Shown: positions 8,764 to 17,616, counted from the stretch's first letter. The stretch: DNA of 34,331 nucleotides from Flavobacteriaceae bacterium GF1 (GCA_009797885.1 WNKP01000022.1:1-34331); one strand, 5' to 3'. Program-made: numbers and translations. The notes: a model not told the origin generated them from the letters alone.

Positions 8764-9636
8764 CTATTCTATTACTGATTTTAGGGACTTGGCCCCATAT
8801 ATCTTTTTGATTGCCATTGGAGAAAGTGGTTGGCCAAAAATGGAAAGCTCGTCCATAAGACCTATATAACTAAGACCAAGAAAAATTTTGGCCCGTTCTT
8901 CTTCCCAGGTAAACAAGTCCTCCACATTTTTTAAGGTTCCTTGTAGGGCCGCGTTTACATATAATTCCGATGTTGCATTGGCCGTGCCCAACTCAGAAAA
9001 ATTAATCACAATGTGTGTCCACTGGCCTCTTCCAAAAGGGGGTTTTTTAACCCTGATCAGTCTTTTTTCAAACTCCGGATTATCGTCTGGTCCCAAATTA
9101 TCCGGATTCCATTGTTTCAAATCACCAATGACCCCCAACCTAAAATCCCTTGGGTTTTCCTTGGTAAAATCCACCCAAAGCGATGCGTCATTATAGTTCA
9201 CATCGGTAATTTGGATGGGATCGCAATATCCCGGTTCCAAATCTTCCGCTGGATCAAGTTGCAACCAGAATGAAATGGCACCACTCCATGATTCCGATGA
9301 ATATCCCACGTTTTGAAATGCATCATAGAAAACGACCGGTTTCCCCTTTTTCTTAAAGTCCAAAGCATCCCCGCTGAGCCCCTTGTCCTTGGCAAGGACC
9401 ACATTGGAACCTTCCAAGCCGGTACTGGCGCCTTCCAGTTTCTTTCTGTCCAAAGCCGTATAAATTTCCGGATCCCCAACGGCCACCTGGGCTTTTGTAC
9501 CTCCATCAAACGAGGCATAAAAAATAGGATTTTCCTTTAGGGACCCGTCCTGGGCATTTCCCCAAAAAAAGACCATCAAAAAAACAAGGGGTACGATTGC
9601 TTTATTACACATTTTAGAAAGGATTGTCATTGCCAT
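8764..9636 (-). CDS. Exported LamG/concanavalin A-like fold protein
   Basis: Start is uncertain: in-frame ATGs lie at 9672, 9636, 9630 and 9612. The last three all keep the signal peptide (…VFLMVFFWGNAQ), and 9636 is used here, giving 290 residues. After the signal peptide comes one LamG-like (concanavalin A-like) jelly-roll domain, with IFYASFDGG at its start, ISFWLQLDP and GQWTHIVINFS in the middle, and SYIGLMDELSIFGQPLS at the end, the usual closing strand. Such domains bind carbohydrate or protein ligands on the cell surface or in the periplasm. No catalytic domain is attached. It may be the distal part of the operon that begins with the Fe-S genes (80-bp gap), and it is tightly coupled to the 160-residue protein. 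The ligand cannot be predicted. Confidence 0.82.
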   Translation of the reverse strand: MAMTILSKMCNKAIVPLVFLMVFFWGNAQDGSLKENPIFYASFDGGTKAQVAVGDPEIYTALDRKKLEGASTGLEGSNVVLAKDKGLSGDALDFKKKGKPVVFYDAFQNVGYSSESWSGAISFWLQLDPAEDLEPGYCDPIQITDVNYNDASLWVDFTKENPRDFRLGVIGDLKQWNPDNLGPDDNPEFEKRLIRVKKPPFGRGQWTHIVINFSELGTANATSELYVNAALQGTLKNVEDLFTWEEERAKIFLGLSYIGLMDELSIFGQPLSPMAIKKIYGAKSLKSVIE

Positions 9637-9716
9637 CAATTCATTATTAAAGGTAGACGGAAATCCGGACATTACTTACAAAATAATACCCATTCTCCCG
9701 GAAAAGTCCATGGGTG

Positions 9717-10496
9717 CTATAAATCTTCTGCATCGGCAATCAATTCTGCTACATCCAGGACTTTGATCGAGGCTTCTTTTTCCTTGTTCTTAACACCATC
9801 CGTCATCATGGTATTACAGAACGGACAAGCGGCCGCAATGATTTCGGGTTGGGTTTCCAACGCCTGTTCCGTACGTTCTATGTTCACATCCTTTTTACCT
9901 TCCTCGGGTTCCTTGAACATCTGGGCCCCACCGGCTCCACAACAGAGGCCCCGTTTTTTACAACTCTTCATTTCCACCAATTCGGCATCCAACTTTTGGA
10001 TGAGTTCCCGGGGTGCTTCAAAAATACCGTTGGCCCTGCCCAAGTAACAGGGATCGTGGAAAGTGATGCGCTTGCCCCTGTAGCTGCCACCTTCCATTGA
10101 AATTTTGCCTTCCTCCAAGAGCTGTTTTAGGAAAGTGGTATGGTGGACTACCTCGTAATTTCCACCCAAACCCGGATATTCATTCTTTAAGGTATTAAAG
10201 CAATGGGGACAAGTGGTCACCACTTTTTTTACTTCATACCCATTCATGACTTCAATATTGGTCATGGCCTGCATTTGAAACAAGAACTCGTTCCCTGCAC
10301 GTTTTGCGGGATCACCCGTACAACTTTCCTCGGTTCCCAAAACCGCAAAGCTTACTTTGGCCTGATTTAGAATTTTCACGAAAGCCTTTGTAATCTTTTT
10401 TGCCCTATCATCAAAACTCCCGGCACAGCCTACCCAAAAAAGGACTTCAGGCTGTTTGCCCTCGGCAAATAGGGATGCCATTGTTGGTACGTTCAT
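9717..10496 (-). CDS. CCG-domain (HdrB/GlpC-like) Fe-S protein
   Basis: The protein has 259 residues, is soluble and contains two CCG domains. The first has C24, then the C59-T-G motif, then C96-x2-C99. The second has C150, C185-C186-G and C224-x2-C227. CCG domains bind unusual 4Fe-4S clusters in heterodisulfide reductase B, glycerol-3-phosphate dehydrogenase C and lactate-oxidation proteins. The 'CTGDPAKRAGNE' form of the first motif is, from memory, normal for this subgroup. It lies 10 bp after the membrane Fe-S gene, and the two probably form one electron-transfer complex feeding or draining the quinone pool. The physiological donor is unknown. No flavin-binding domain is present in either protein. 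Confidence 0.92.
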   Translation of the reverse strand: MNVPTMASLFAEGKQPEVLFWVGCAGSFDDRAKKITKAFVKILNQAKVSFAVLGTEESCTGDPAKRAGNEFLFQMQAMTNIEVMNGYEVKKVVTTCPHCFNTLKNEYPGLGGNYEVVHHTTFLKQLLEEGKISMEGGSYRGKRITFHDPCYLGRANGIFEAPRELIQKLDAELVEMKSCKKRGLCCGAGGAQMFKEPEEGKKDVNIERTEQALETQPEIIAAACPFCNTMMTDGVKNKEKEASIKVLDVAELIADAEDL

Positions 10497-10506
10497 ATAT
10501 TGACTT

Positions 10507-11835
10507 TTATGCTTCTTGCGCCCAATTCAACCGGTCCATTTGGTTAAAGGGCCATGGGGCGCCATTGTTCTCCAAATTCCCCATCATATTGTTTAATTCG
10601 GAAGGTGCGGCGGATTGTTCCATCACCAAAAAACGGCGCATCTCCAAAATAATGGACAATGGATCTATACTTACGGGGCAGGCTTCAACACAAGCGTTGC
10701 ACGTAGTACAGGCCCAAAGTTCCTCCCTTGATATGTAATCGTCCAATAGTTGTTTTCCATCCGGTTCAAACGTACCACCATTGGCATCCATGTTTTTACC
10801 CACCTCTTCCAACCGGTCGCGGGTATCCATCATTATCTTTCTGGGCGAAAGTTTTTTTCCTGTTTGGTTTGCCGGACACTCCGAAGTACACCGGCCGCAC
10901 TCCGTGCACGTGTAGGCGTTCAGTAGTTGTACCCAATTTAGGTCCATAACATCGGACGCTCCAAACTTACCAGGTTCTTCATCATCCTCTGTTGTAGCGG
11001 CAAAAGGGTCCGCCGAAGGGTCCAACATCAGTTTCACCTCATTGGTAACGGCCTCAACATTACTGAACTGCCCGTTAGGTTTCAGTTTTCCATAAAACGT
11101 ATTGGGGAAAGCCAATAAAATGTGAAGGTGCTTGGAAAAATAGAGGTAGTTCAAAAAGAAGAGAATGCCCAAAATATGTAACCACCAGGCACTTCTTTCC
11201 ACTACGATCAGGGTCCCTTGGGACATTCCATCAAATAAAGGGGCAATAAACTGACTTACCGGAAAGGAACCGGCTTTGGAATAGTGTTCCGCGCCCATTT
11301 GTTGAAGCTGATAATCCGTTGCGTTCATGGTCAAAAACAACAACATCAATACCAGCTCGATATAGAGGATAAGATTGCCATCCTTTTTTGGCCAACCTTG
11401 CATTTCAGGCTTTATGAATCGTTGAAGTTTGATCATGTTCCTGCGAATCCAAAAAACGACCACGGCAATAATCACAAGGAGGGCAAGTATCTCAAAAGAA
11501 CCGATAAGAAAATCATAGAATCCGCCCATGAAGGCGAAGATTCGGTGTGTTCCGAGCAACCCGTCAATGATGATTTCCAATACTTCAATGTTGATGATAA
11601 CAAAACCCAGATAAACAATAATGTGCATTAAGCCCGCTATGGGCCTGACCACCATTTTGGTTTGCCCCAATGCGATCCTCGACATATTTTTCCATCGTTG
11701 CCCCTTATCGCCATGTACGTCCGCTTCCTTTCCCAATCTTATATTGCGAATCAGTTTTTTTACATTTTTAGTAAAATAACCAATACCCAACGCAAGGAAA
11801 ATTGCAAACACAATATTTGGTATATATGTGATCAT
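10507..11835 (-). CDS. Membrane-anchored dicluster 4Fe-4S protein (HdrC/HdrD-like)
   Basis: The protein has 442 residues. ATG 11835 is chosen because the longer frame to 11853 would start inside the promoter -7 box. Hydrophobic segments at about 4-21, 64-90, 98-130, 155-171 and 210-235 suggest five membrane spans, with candidate heme-b histidines H71, H220 and H236/H238 as in NarI-like subunits. A cytoplasmic C-terminal ferredoxin domain carries two clusters' worth of cysteines: C310, C313, C316, C320 and C376, C379, C382, C386, each followed by Pro. With the downstream CCG protein this resembles quinone-linked heterodisulfide-reductase-type modules. Expression is probably controlled through the -7 box at 11851-11858 and the palindrome next to it. 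The electron donor is not evident from the neighbours. Confidence 0.92.
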   Translation of the reverse strand: MITYIPNIVFAIFLALGIGYFTKNVKKLIRNIRLGKEADVHGDKGQRWKNMSRIALGQTKMVVRPIAGLMHIIVYLGFVIINIEVLEIIIDGLLGTHRIFAFMGGFYDFLIGSFEILALLVIIAVVVFWIRRNMIKLQRFIKPEMQGWPKKDGNLILYIELVLMLLFLTMNATDYQLQQMGAEHYSKAGSFPVSQFIAPLFDGMSQGTLIVVERSAWWLHILGILFFLNYLYFSKHLHILLAFPNTFYGKLKPNGQFSNVEAVTNEVKLMLDPSADPFAATTEDDEEPGKFGASDVMDLNWVQLLNAYTCTECGRCTSECPANQTGKKLSPRKIMMDTRDRLEEVGKNMDANGGTFEPDGKQLLDDYISREELWACTTCNACVEACPVSIDPLSIILEMRRFLVMEQSAAPSELNNMMGNLENNGAPWPFNQMDRLNWAQEA

Positions 11836-11850
11836 GAAAAAAATTAAATA

Positions 11851-11858
11851 CAAAATTA
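11851..11858 (-). promoter_or_regulatory. Promoter -7 box TAATTTTG for the Fe-S genes
   Basis: On the minus strand this reads TAATTTTG, an exact TAnnTTTG match, 15 nt before ATG 11835. The leader would be only about 10 nt. The site directly abuts the palindrome at 11861-11888, which covers the place where the -33 element should be. Confidence 0.5.
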
Positions 11859-11860
11859 CA

Positions 11861-11888
11861 AAATTTATTATGCATGCATAATAAATTT
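11861..11888. promoter_or_regulatory. Perfect 28-bp palindrome, likely operator
   Basis: The half-site AAATTTATTATGCA is followed at once by its exact reverse complement, with no spacer and no mismatch. The core is ATGCATGCAT. It sits between the MCE gene stop (11906) and the Fe-S gene start (11835), just upstream of the -7 box. Perfect symmetry without a loop, AT-richness and promoter position favour a dimeric regulator site. It could instead form a weak AT-rich hairpin ending the MCE transcript. Confidence 0.6.
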
Positions 11889-11905
11889 ATTGCCTATTTA
11901 ACTTG

Positions 11906-12865
11906 CTATTGTTTACTGGCGGGATCATCTTCCGGCACCGTATACTCTTTTTGTTTTTTTCCAAAGACGGAAACATTGACATAACGCTTTGGATTTAAGC
12001 GAAAATCCTGTAAGAGTAAGTCCAACTCCCTGGAAACTTCCGTGAGATTGGTGTACAACTCTTCATTATTTGCCATTTTTCCCAAAGTTCCTTCCCCCCT
12101 CTCAATCTTCCCAAGAATGTTGTTCAAACTCGAAATGGTGTTTTGAAGGTCCGCCATGGTTTTTCCAAGTCCAGCCGTTGCCAAAGAATCGGAAATTTTG
12201 GAAAGGTTTGTGGTTATGGTATTTACATTTTTCATGGTACTGTCCAATCCTTCCCCGTTCTCTTCCAGAAAGGAATTTAATTTGGAAGCACTTCCCTTAA
12301 AGGTCCTTATCAAATCGTTGAGACCTGCTATACTTTCCTGAAGTTCCCTTTTGGTCCTATTATCCAAAATGCTATTGATATTGGTCAAAAGGGTATCCGC
12401 ATCCGTAAAAGTACTCTCCAAGCTCATTTGTAGCGGGGTCAATTTTTGTTGTACCAATTCTGTGAGTCCCGGTTTGGTGGAGGACATTAATGTATCCCCG
12501 GACTGCGCATTTCTGGCACCATCAAAGGCAGGAATTACCTGAAGTCCCTTTCCCCCAATAATTCCTGTGTCAAAAAGTTCCACCTTACTATTTATGGAGA
12601 ATTCGAAATCATTGTTCACCACAAAGGTGACCAATAACTTCCCGGAATTATCCTTGAACCGAATCCCGGTCACATTACCTACTACCAATCCGTTAAGTGA
12701 TACCTGTGTCCCCGATTGGAGTCCTCCGACACGATCGTAAACGGCATAGAAGGTTCTCGAATGGTCAAAAATTGAAGAGGACTTTAGATAACTAAAGCCC
12801 ATTATTAGCGCAAGAATTCCCAACAATACTAAAATTCCTGTCTTTACTTCCCTGGATAATCTCAA
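11906..12865 (-). CDS. MlaD-type MCE-domain lipid transport protein
   Basis: The protein has 319 residues. A single N-terminal membrane anchor (about 9-26) is followed by an MCE domain (about 37-115) with GGLQSGTQVSLNGLVVGNVTGI, typical of MlaD, the periplasmic substrate-binding subunit of ABC lipid transporters that move phospholipid between the membranes. The remainder (about 130-290) is polar and alpha-helical, with many Ser/Asn/Leu heptads, as in longer Bacteroidota MlaD proteins. The ATPase (MlaF) and permease (MlaE) genes are not in this window. The gene follows the amidase by 48 bp in the same direction and is probably co-transcribed with it. Confidence 0.92.
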   Translation of the reverse strand: MRLSREVKTGILVLLGILALIMGFSYLKSSSIFDHSRTFYAVYDRVGGLQSGTQVSLNGLVVGNVTGIRFKDNSGKLLVTFVVNNDFEFSINSKVELFDTGIIGGKGLQVIPAFDGARNAQSGDTLMSSTKPGLTELVQQKLTPLQMSLESTFTDADTLLTNINSILDNRTKRELQESIAGLNDLIRTFKGSASKLNSFLEENGEGLDSTMKNVNTITTNLSKISDSLATAGLGKTMADLQNTISSLNNILGKIERGEGTLGKMANNEELYTNLTEVSRELDLLLQDFRLNPKRYVNVSVFGKKQKEYTVPEDDPASKQ

Positions 12866-12913
12866 AAGGTCGCTTTTTCAGTTTCAAACAAAATTAGGAA
12901 TAATTTTAGAGGC

Positions 12914-14134
12914 TTACTGTGTAGAAGCCGAATTTAAGGCTTCCTTTACGGAGATTCTCTTCCCATTTTGGTAGGCCACTATGTATGAAGTGGTATAGCC
13001 CCTGGCATTTGCCTCAGCCTTCAATTTCTCAGCTTCTTCATAGCTGGAGGTATTGCCATATAGGTATCTATACATATTCTTATAAGGTTCGGATGAGAGT
13101 TTATCAAGACCTTTAAAGTTTCCGGATTTTAAGGGTATGGATTTTGAACTGGCTAAGAGTTGTATTTTAAAAACAACGGTCTTTAGTGGCTTTTTAGAGG
13201 CATCACTTTTTGGGGCTGGTTCGATCGGGGTTTCCTTTTTTTCCGTTACCTGCTCCTGCATTTTAGGTTCTGGGTCCACCTTGGTTTGCTCAACAACGGC
13301 TTTCCCGGCCTTTTCCAAAGGATTGTCCTGAACCGTCTCCTCTTCCACTAAATTGGCATCGAACCCATTTTTATAGCTTAAAATGGCATCGGCAATGGCC
13401 TTGCCTATTTCCCTTTGTCCTTTTTCAGAATTGAGATACCTTCCCTCATCTTTATTGGTCAAAAAACCTGTTTCCACCAAGACACTCGGCATAAAGGTTT
13501 GATGGAGAACAATAAAACCCGCCTGCTTTACTTTTCTATCCTTCCGCTTTAATTTTTTGGTAAAATTATCCTGCAACAACTTGGCCAATTCTATGCTCTG
13601 GTCCAGGAATTCCTCCTGCATAATGGTAAGCCCAATAACGGATTCCGGGGAATTGATATCATATTCCGAATAGCGTTGTTCATAATTATCCTCCAGGTAA
13701 ATTACACTGTTCTCCTTTTTAGCGACCTCAAAGTTTTGCCTATTGGCATGAAGACCTAAAACAAAAGTTCCCATTCCATAGGCATTGGAACTATGGGAAT
13801 CACAGTGCACGGAAACAAACAAATCGGCATTGGCTTTGTTTGCAATCTCACCCCTTTTGTACAAATCAACAAAAGAATCATCCTTTCGGGTGTAAATAAC
13901 CTCAACATCCGGATACTTCTCCAAAACTTGTCCAGCCTTTAAAACAATGGAAAGTGCAATATTTTTTTCCAGATATCCATTACCCAGGTTCCCTGGATCG
14001 TGTCCGCCATGACCTGCATCGAGTACAACTACGAACTTCTCTTTATCGAGTGGTTCGGTATCATTTTTGATAAATGAAAAAAGTAGGAATATCAACCCAA
14101 GGCAAATGGCAAAAACGAACCGATTTTTATTCAT
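12914..14134 (-). CDS. N-acetylmuramoyl-L-alanine amidase with SPOR-like tail
   Basis: The protein has 406 residues. Residues 6-22 form a signal or anchor segment. Residues about 34-245 are a zinc amidase_3 domain that cleaves the bond between MurNAc and the peptide stem: zinc ligands H42 (LDAGHGGHDPG), E56 and H110 (VSVHCDSH), and catalytic E221 in VLVETGFLTN. A Lys/Glu/Pro-rich linker (about 255-320) leads to a C-terminal region (about 322-395) with FKIQLLASS and YRYLYGNTSSYEEAEKLK, resembling a SPOR domain, which binds denuded glycan strands at division sites. It is divergent from lptD and leads the amidase-MCE pair. A possible promoter lies at 14168-14200. All expected catalytic residues are present. 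Confidence 0.93.
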   Translation of the reverse strand: MNKNRFVFAICLGLIFLLFSFIKNDTEPLDKEKFVVVLDAGHGGHDPGNLGNGYLEKNIALSIVLKAGQVLEKYPDVEVIYTRKDDSFVDLYKRGEIANKANADLFVSVHCDSHSSNAYGMGTFVLGLHANRQNFEVAKKENSVIYLEDNYEQRYSEYDINSPESVIGLTIMQEEFLDQSIELAKLLQDNFTKKLKRKDRKVKQAGFIVLHQTFMPSVLVETGFLTNKDEGRYLNSEKGQREIGKAIADAILSYKNGFDANLVEEETVQDNPLEKAGKAVVEQTKVDPEPKMQEQVTEKKETPIEPAPKSDASKKPLKTVVFKIQLLASSKSIPLKSGNFKGLDKLSSEPYKNMYRYLYGNTSSYEEAEKLKAEANARGYTTSYIVAYQNGKRISVKEALNSASTQ

Positions 14135-14167
14135 AGGAATAGAGAGTTTTCGGCTTCCCCCATGGGT

Positions 14168-14200
14168 TAAATTTATGGTAACGACACATTAGAGGAACAA
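14168..14200 (-). promoter_or_regulatory. Possible promoter for the amidase gene
   Basis: On the minus strand a TTG (14200-14198) is followed after 22 nt by TAAATTTA (14175-14168), one base off the TAnnTTTG consensus. It lies 33 nt before ATG 14134 and faces the lptD promoter in the shared 131-bp divergent region. Confidence 0.35.
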
Positions 14201-14210
14201 AAAATATATG

Positions 14211-14218
14211 TAAGTTTG
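14211..14218 (+). promoter_or_regulatory. Promoter -7 box TAAGTTTG for lptD
   Basis: This is an exact TAnnTTTG match on the plus strand, 47 nt before the proposed TTG start of lptD at 14266. No good -33 TTG was found. Confidence 0.45.
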
Positions 14219-14265
14219 ACCACCAAAAACTAAGCCAAACCTCTACAAAAATAGGATTTATCGCT

Positions 14266-16998
14266 TTGCAAACAAACAAACTTCATTTCCATATCCTATT
14301 GTTTTTGGTGTTTGTAGGCCAAATTGGTTTAGCACAGGAAGACCAAATTGTGCCTTTGCCCATTAAACGTTTAAAGGATACCATCAATGCCCCCTTGCCT
14401 CCCCCAACCATAGTTTCCGATTCCATAGCCGTGGATTCCATAGCAGCGGATTCCGCTGCAACAAAAAAGAAATTGTTATTGGGAAAGATCAACTACAAGG
14501 CTAAGGATTATGTGAAATTGAGTCAAAAGGACCAAAAGATCTATCTTTATAATGAGGCGGAAATCTATTATCAGGATACAGAGCTAAAGGCGGGTATTAT
14601 TGTAATGGATTATGTTAAGAATGAAGTGTATGCCGGAAGGATCAAGGATTCCACCGGCACCTATACCCAACTCCCCTATTTTAAACAAGGTGATCAGATT
14701 GTGATCCCAGATTCCATTCGTTTTAATTTTGATACCCAAAAAGCATTGATTTGGAACTCCAGGACCGAGCAAAATGCCGGGGCCGGCGCTTTAGGTTCGG
14801 ATGCTATGAAAGTTCTCGCGCAAGTGACCAAAAAAGAAAATGATTCCGTTTATTTTCTAAAGGACGGCAAAATTACAACATCCAAGGATACCTTGGATCC
14901 CGACTATTACATCAGGGTAAGGAAGGCCAAGTTTGTCCCGGGCAAAAAAATCATAGCTGGCTTTAGTAATATTTATTTGGTGGATGTCCCTACGCCAATA
15001 GCGTTGCCATTTGCCTATTTTCCCCTGACCACCGGAAGAACCGCAGGCCTTATTTTCCCCACTTTTACCCAAGACCCCAGAAGGGGGTTCGCCATACAGA
15101 ACGGGGGCTATTATCTACCCATAAATGACTATGTGGATTTTAGCCTTATGGGGGATTTTTTTACCAATGGGAGTTATGGGTTTAGAACACAGTCCATTTA
15201 TTCCAAACGGTATCGATTTAGGGGAAACATTAATTTCAGGTTTGAGAATCAAATCTTCAGTCAAAAGGGATTTGATGATTTCTCCAGAACCACCACCTAT
15301 AATATCCAAATTTCCCATTCCCAAGATGCAAAGGCCAATCCAAATTCCAGATTTTCCGCCAGTGTCAATTTGGGAAGTAGTGAATTCTTCACCAATTCCT
15401 TTAATCAGGTTAATGTGCAGAATACCCAAAACAACAACTTGTCATCATCCATAACCTATTCCAAAACGTTCCCCGAGTATCCATCCGTAAATATAAACCT
15501 GACAGCGTCCCATAATCAGAATACCAGTCTGAACAGAGATCCGGATGTCGATAATATTTCTTTGACCCTACCCACATTACAGGCCAGTATGGAACGTATT
15601 TTTCCCTTCGCCAAAAGGGATGGTATTAAAAAGGGGCTGATTAAAAATATCAATTTTCAGTACCAGATGCGTGCAGAAAATAGACTTACGACCAATGACG
15701 AGGATTTTCTAACGGGCCGAATGTTCGACAACGCACGTGTCGGTGCCAGGCACACCCTTCCATTCAACACCAACTTCAAAGTCGCTAAATATTTTAGTAT
15801 TTCCGTAGGTGGAAATTATGAGGATGTCTGGACGTTGGAAACCTTTGAAAGGGGATTGGACCCTGAAGATCCCGAAAGCAACAGGGAGGTTGTACTGGAT
15901 ACCATCAGTGGTTTTGACCGGTACAACCGATATGGACTCAATGCCAGTATTGGAACCACGCTCTATGGAACCGTAACCTTTGGTGAGGACAAAAAAATCC
16001 AGGCTATTAGACATGTTATGAGACCACAGATAGGCTGGTCCTATACCCCATCCTTTGAACAGTTTTACGACACTTATTTAGACAATGACGGTGAAGAGGT
16101 ATTGTACAGTAGGTTTGAAGGAACCCTTAATGGAGCACCATCATTAAACCAAGCCAATGCCATTTCCTTTTCTATACAAAATACCATTGAGGCCAAGGTT
16201 AGGGACAGGGATTCTACGGCAACCGAACCAAAAAAGATTCCCATTCTAAGTAATTTCAATATTTCAACCTCCTATAATTTTGAAGCGGATTCGTTAAAAT
16301 TGGCACCAATCAGTTTTAATGGTGGCACACAGCTATTGGACAATAAGATGACCATAAACTTCACGGGAAGCTTAGACCCCTATACCATTAACAACAATGG
16401 ACAACGAATCAACACCTTCAATATAGCCAATGGGGGCAGTTTGTTACGATTGACCCGAGCCTCATTGAACCTGCGCTACTCACTTAACAATGAAACTTTT
16501 AAAAAGACAGGGGCCACCAAGGACGAATCCAAGGAAGCCAGTGACCAATACAGGGCGGCCAGTGGTGGTAGGGATGACGATTTGTTTGGTTTTGGGTTTG
16601 ATAATAGGACCCAATACAATGAACGCAATGATGAAGACATTGAAAACCCCGTTTACGGCACCAAAATACCGTGGGATTTAAACATGCAGTTCGCACTTGG
16701 CTATCAAAACTCCAATAGGCAAAACGAAATCAACAATGCCTCTTTAATGTTCAGTGGAAACGTAAAATTATCGCCCAGATGGGATGTTAGGGTGTCCTCT
16801 GGATATGATTTTGTCCAAAAGGGATTTGCACAGACACAGTTGGGCTTCAATCGAAATCTGAAAAGTTTTGACCTCCGTTTCAACTGGGTACCCTTTGGTC
16901 GTAACGAACGGTGGGACTTCTTTATTGGAATCAGTAGTTCCATCCTTAGTGACCTAAAGTGGGAGCAACGTAGCCAGGCCAATATCCGGCCTAGATAA
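14266..16998 (+). CDS. lptD: Outer-membrane LPS assembly protein LptD (Bacteroidota type)
   Basis: The protein has 910 residues and starts at TTG 14266. No in-frame ATG precedes the signal peptide (1-23, IGLAQ), so a non-ATG start is needed. A Pro/Ser/Ala-rich spacer (about 35-70) is followed by an LptA/OstA-like beta-jellyroll segment (about 75-220, with YNEAEIYYQDTELKAG and IKDSTGTYTQLPYF) and a large C-terminal beta-barrel (about 225-910). FAYFPLTTGRTAGLIFP at its start is characteristic of LptD, and the rest has dense aromatic beta-strands. LptD inserts LPS into the outer leaflet of the outer membrane together with the lipoprotein LptE. The protein ends in polar residues rather than a terminal aromatic. 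It is followed after 107 bp by ridA and is divergent from the amidase, an arrangement I recall from other Flavobacteriaceae. Confidence 0.93.
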   Translation: MQTNKLHFHILLFLVFVGQIGLAQEDQIVPLPIKRLKDTINAPLPPPTIVSDSIAVDSIAADSAATKKKLLLGKINYKAKDYVKLSQKDQKIYLYNEAEIYYQDTELKAGIIVMDYVKNEVYAGRIKDSTGTYTQLPYFKQGDQIVIPDSIRFNFDTQKALIWNSRTEQNAGAGALGSDAMKVLAQVTKKENDSVYFLKDGKITTSKDTLDPDYYIRVRKAKFVPGKKIIAGFSNIYLVDVPTPIALPFAYFPLTTGRTAGLIFPTFTQDPRRGFAIQNGGYYLPINDYVDFSLMGDFFTNGSYGFRTQSIYSKRYRFRGNINFRFENQIFSQKGFDDFSRTTTYNIQISHSQDAKANPNSRFSASVNLGSSEFFTNSFNQVNVQNTQNNNLSSSITYSKTFPEYPSVNINLTASHNQNTSLNRDPDVDNISLTLPTLQASMERIFPFAKRDGIKKGLIKNINFQYQMRAENRLTTNDEDFLTGRMFDNARVGARHTLPFNTNFKVAKYFSISVGGNYEDVWTLETFERGLDPEDPESNREVVLDTISGFDRYNRYGLNASIGTTLYGTVTFGEDKKIQAIRHVMRPQIGWSYTPSFEQFYDTYLDNDGEEVLYSRFEGTLNGAPSLNQANAISFSIQNTIEAKVRDRDSTATEPKKIPILSNFNISTSYNFEADSLKLAPISFNGGTQLLDNKMTINFTGSLDPYTINNNGQRINTFNIANGGSLLRLTRASLNLRYSLNNETFKKTGATKDESKEASDQYRAASGGRDDDLFGFGFDNRTQYNERNDEDIENPVYGTKIPWDLNMQFALGYQNSNRQNEINNASLMFSGNVKLSPRWDVRVSSGYDFVQKGFAQTQLGFNRNLKSFDLRFNWVPFGRNERWDFFIGISSSILSDLKWEQRSQANIRPR

Positions 16999-17105
16999 TT
17001 GGATTTCCACAATATAGCGCTCTATACTTTCACTTAAAATCACATAGAAATATCGTAATCCAAAATCGGAAAGTTGCGCTATCTTGCACTAAAGATTCCA
17101 AATTG

Positions 17106-17486
17106 ATGAAAACAATAATCACAACCTCAAATGCACCCGCTCCCATTGGGCCTTACAACCAAGCAATACTGATTAAGGACACACTCTACATTTCCGGTCA
17201 AACACCTATTGACCCAGCAACTGGGGAACTAGTAAAAGGAGACGTAAAAAAAGAAGCGGAACAATGCATGCAAAATCTAAAAGCTATTTTGGAAGCTGCG
17301 GACATGACTTTTGAAAATGTAGTAAAGACATCCATTTTTTTAAAGGATATGCATCAGTTTTCCTCGGTAAATGAGGTTTATGGCAGCTATTTTAACCCAG
17401 ATACGGCTCCGGCAAGAGAAACGGTTGAAGTAGCGAACCTACCTATGTTCGTAAATGTGGAAATATCCATGATAGCAGTTAAATAA
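17106..17486 (+). CDS. ridA: RidA family 2-iminobutanoate/2-iminopropanoate deaminase
   Basis: The protein has 126 residues, full length for the family. RidA hydrolyses reactive enamine/imine intermediates released by PLP enzymes such as threonine dehydratase. Signature features are APAPIGPYNQA (10-20), YISGQTPIDPATGE (28-41), the substrate-carboxylate-binding R104 in PARETVEVANLP, and E119 near the C-terminus. The start is ATG 17106; the frame also has a TTG one codon earlier. It is the last gene before a 686-bp non-coding stretch. Its position downstream of lptD is probably simple co-transcription rather than shared function. Confidence 0.95.
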   Translation: MKTIITTSNAPAPIGPYNQAILIKDTLYISGQTPIDPATGELVKGDVKKEAEQCMQNLKAILEAADMTFENVVKTSIFLKDMHQFSSVNEVYGSYFNPDTAPARETVEVANLPMFVNVEISMIAVK

Positions 17487-17616
17487 CTTCCGTTCGACAT
17501 CGATAGCATTCAAAATAATCCATTTAATCGTCTGGAATACCGCTTTTGTCATATTAATTGAGTAAAGAATGGGCCTTTCGGCTTTGGGCGACACAGGTCA
17601 CTTGGTCCAATGGTCG

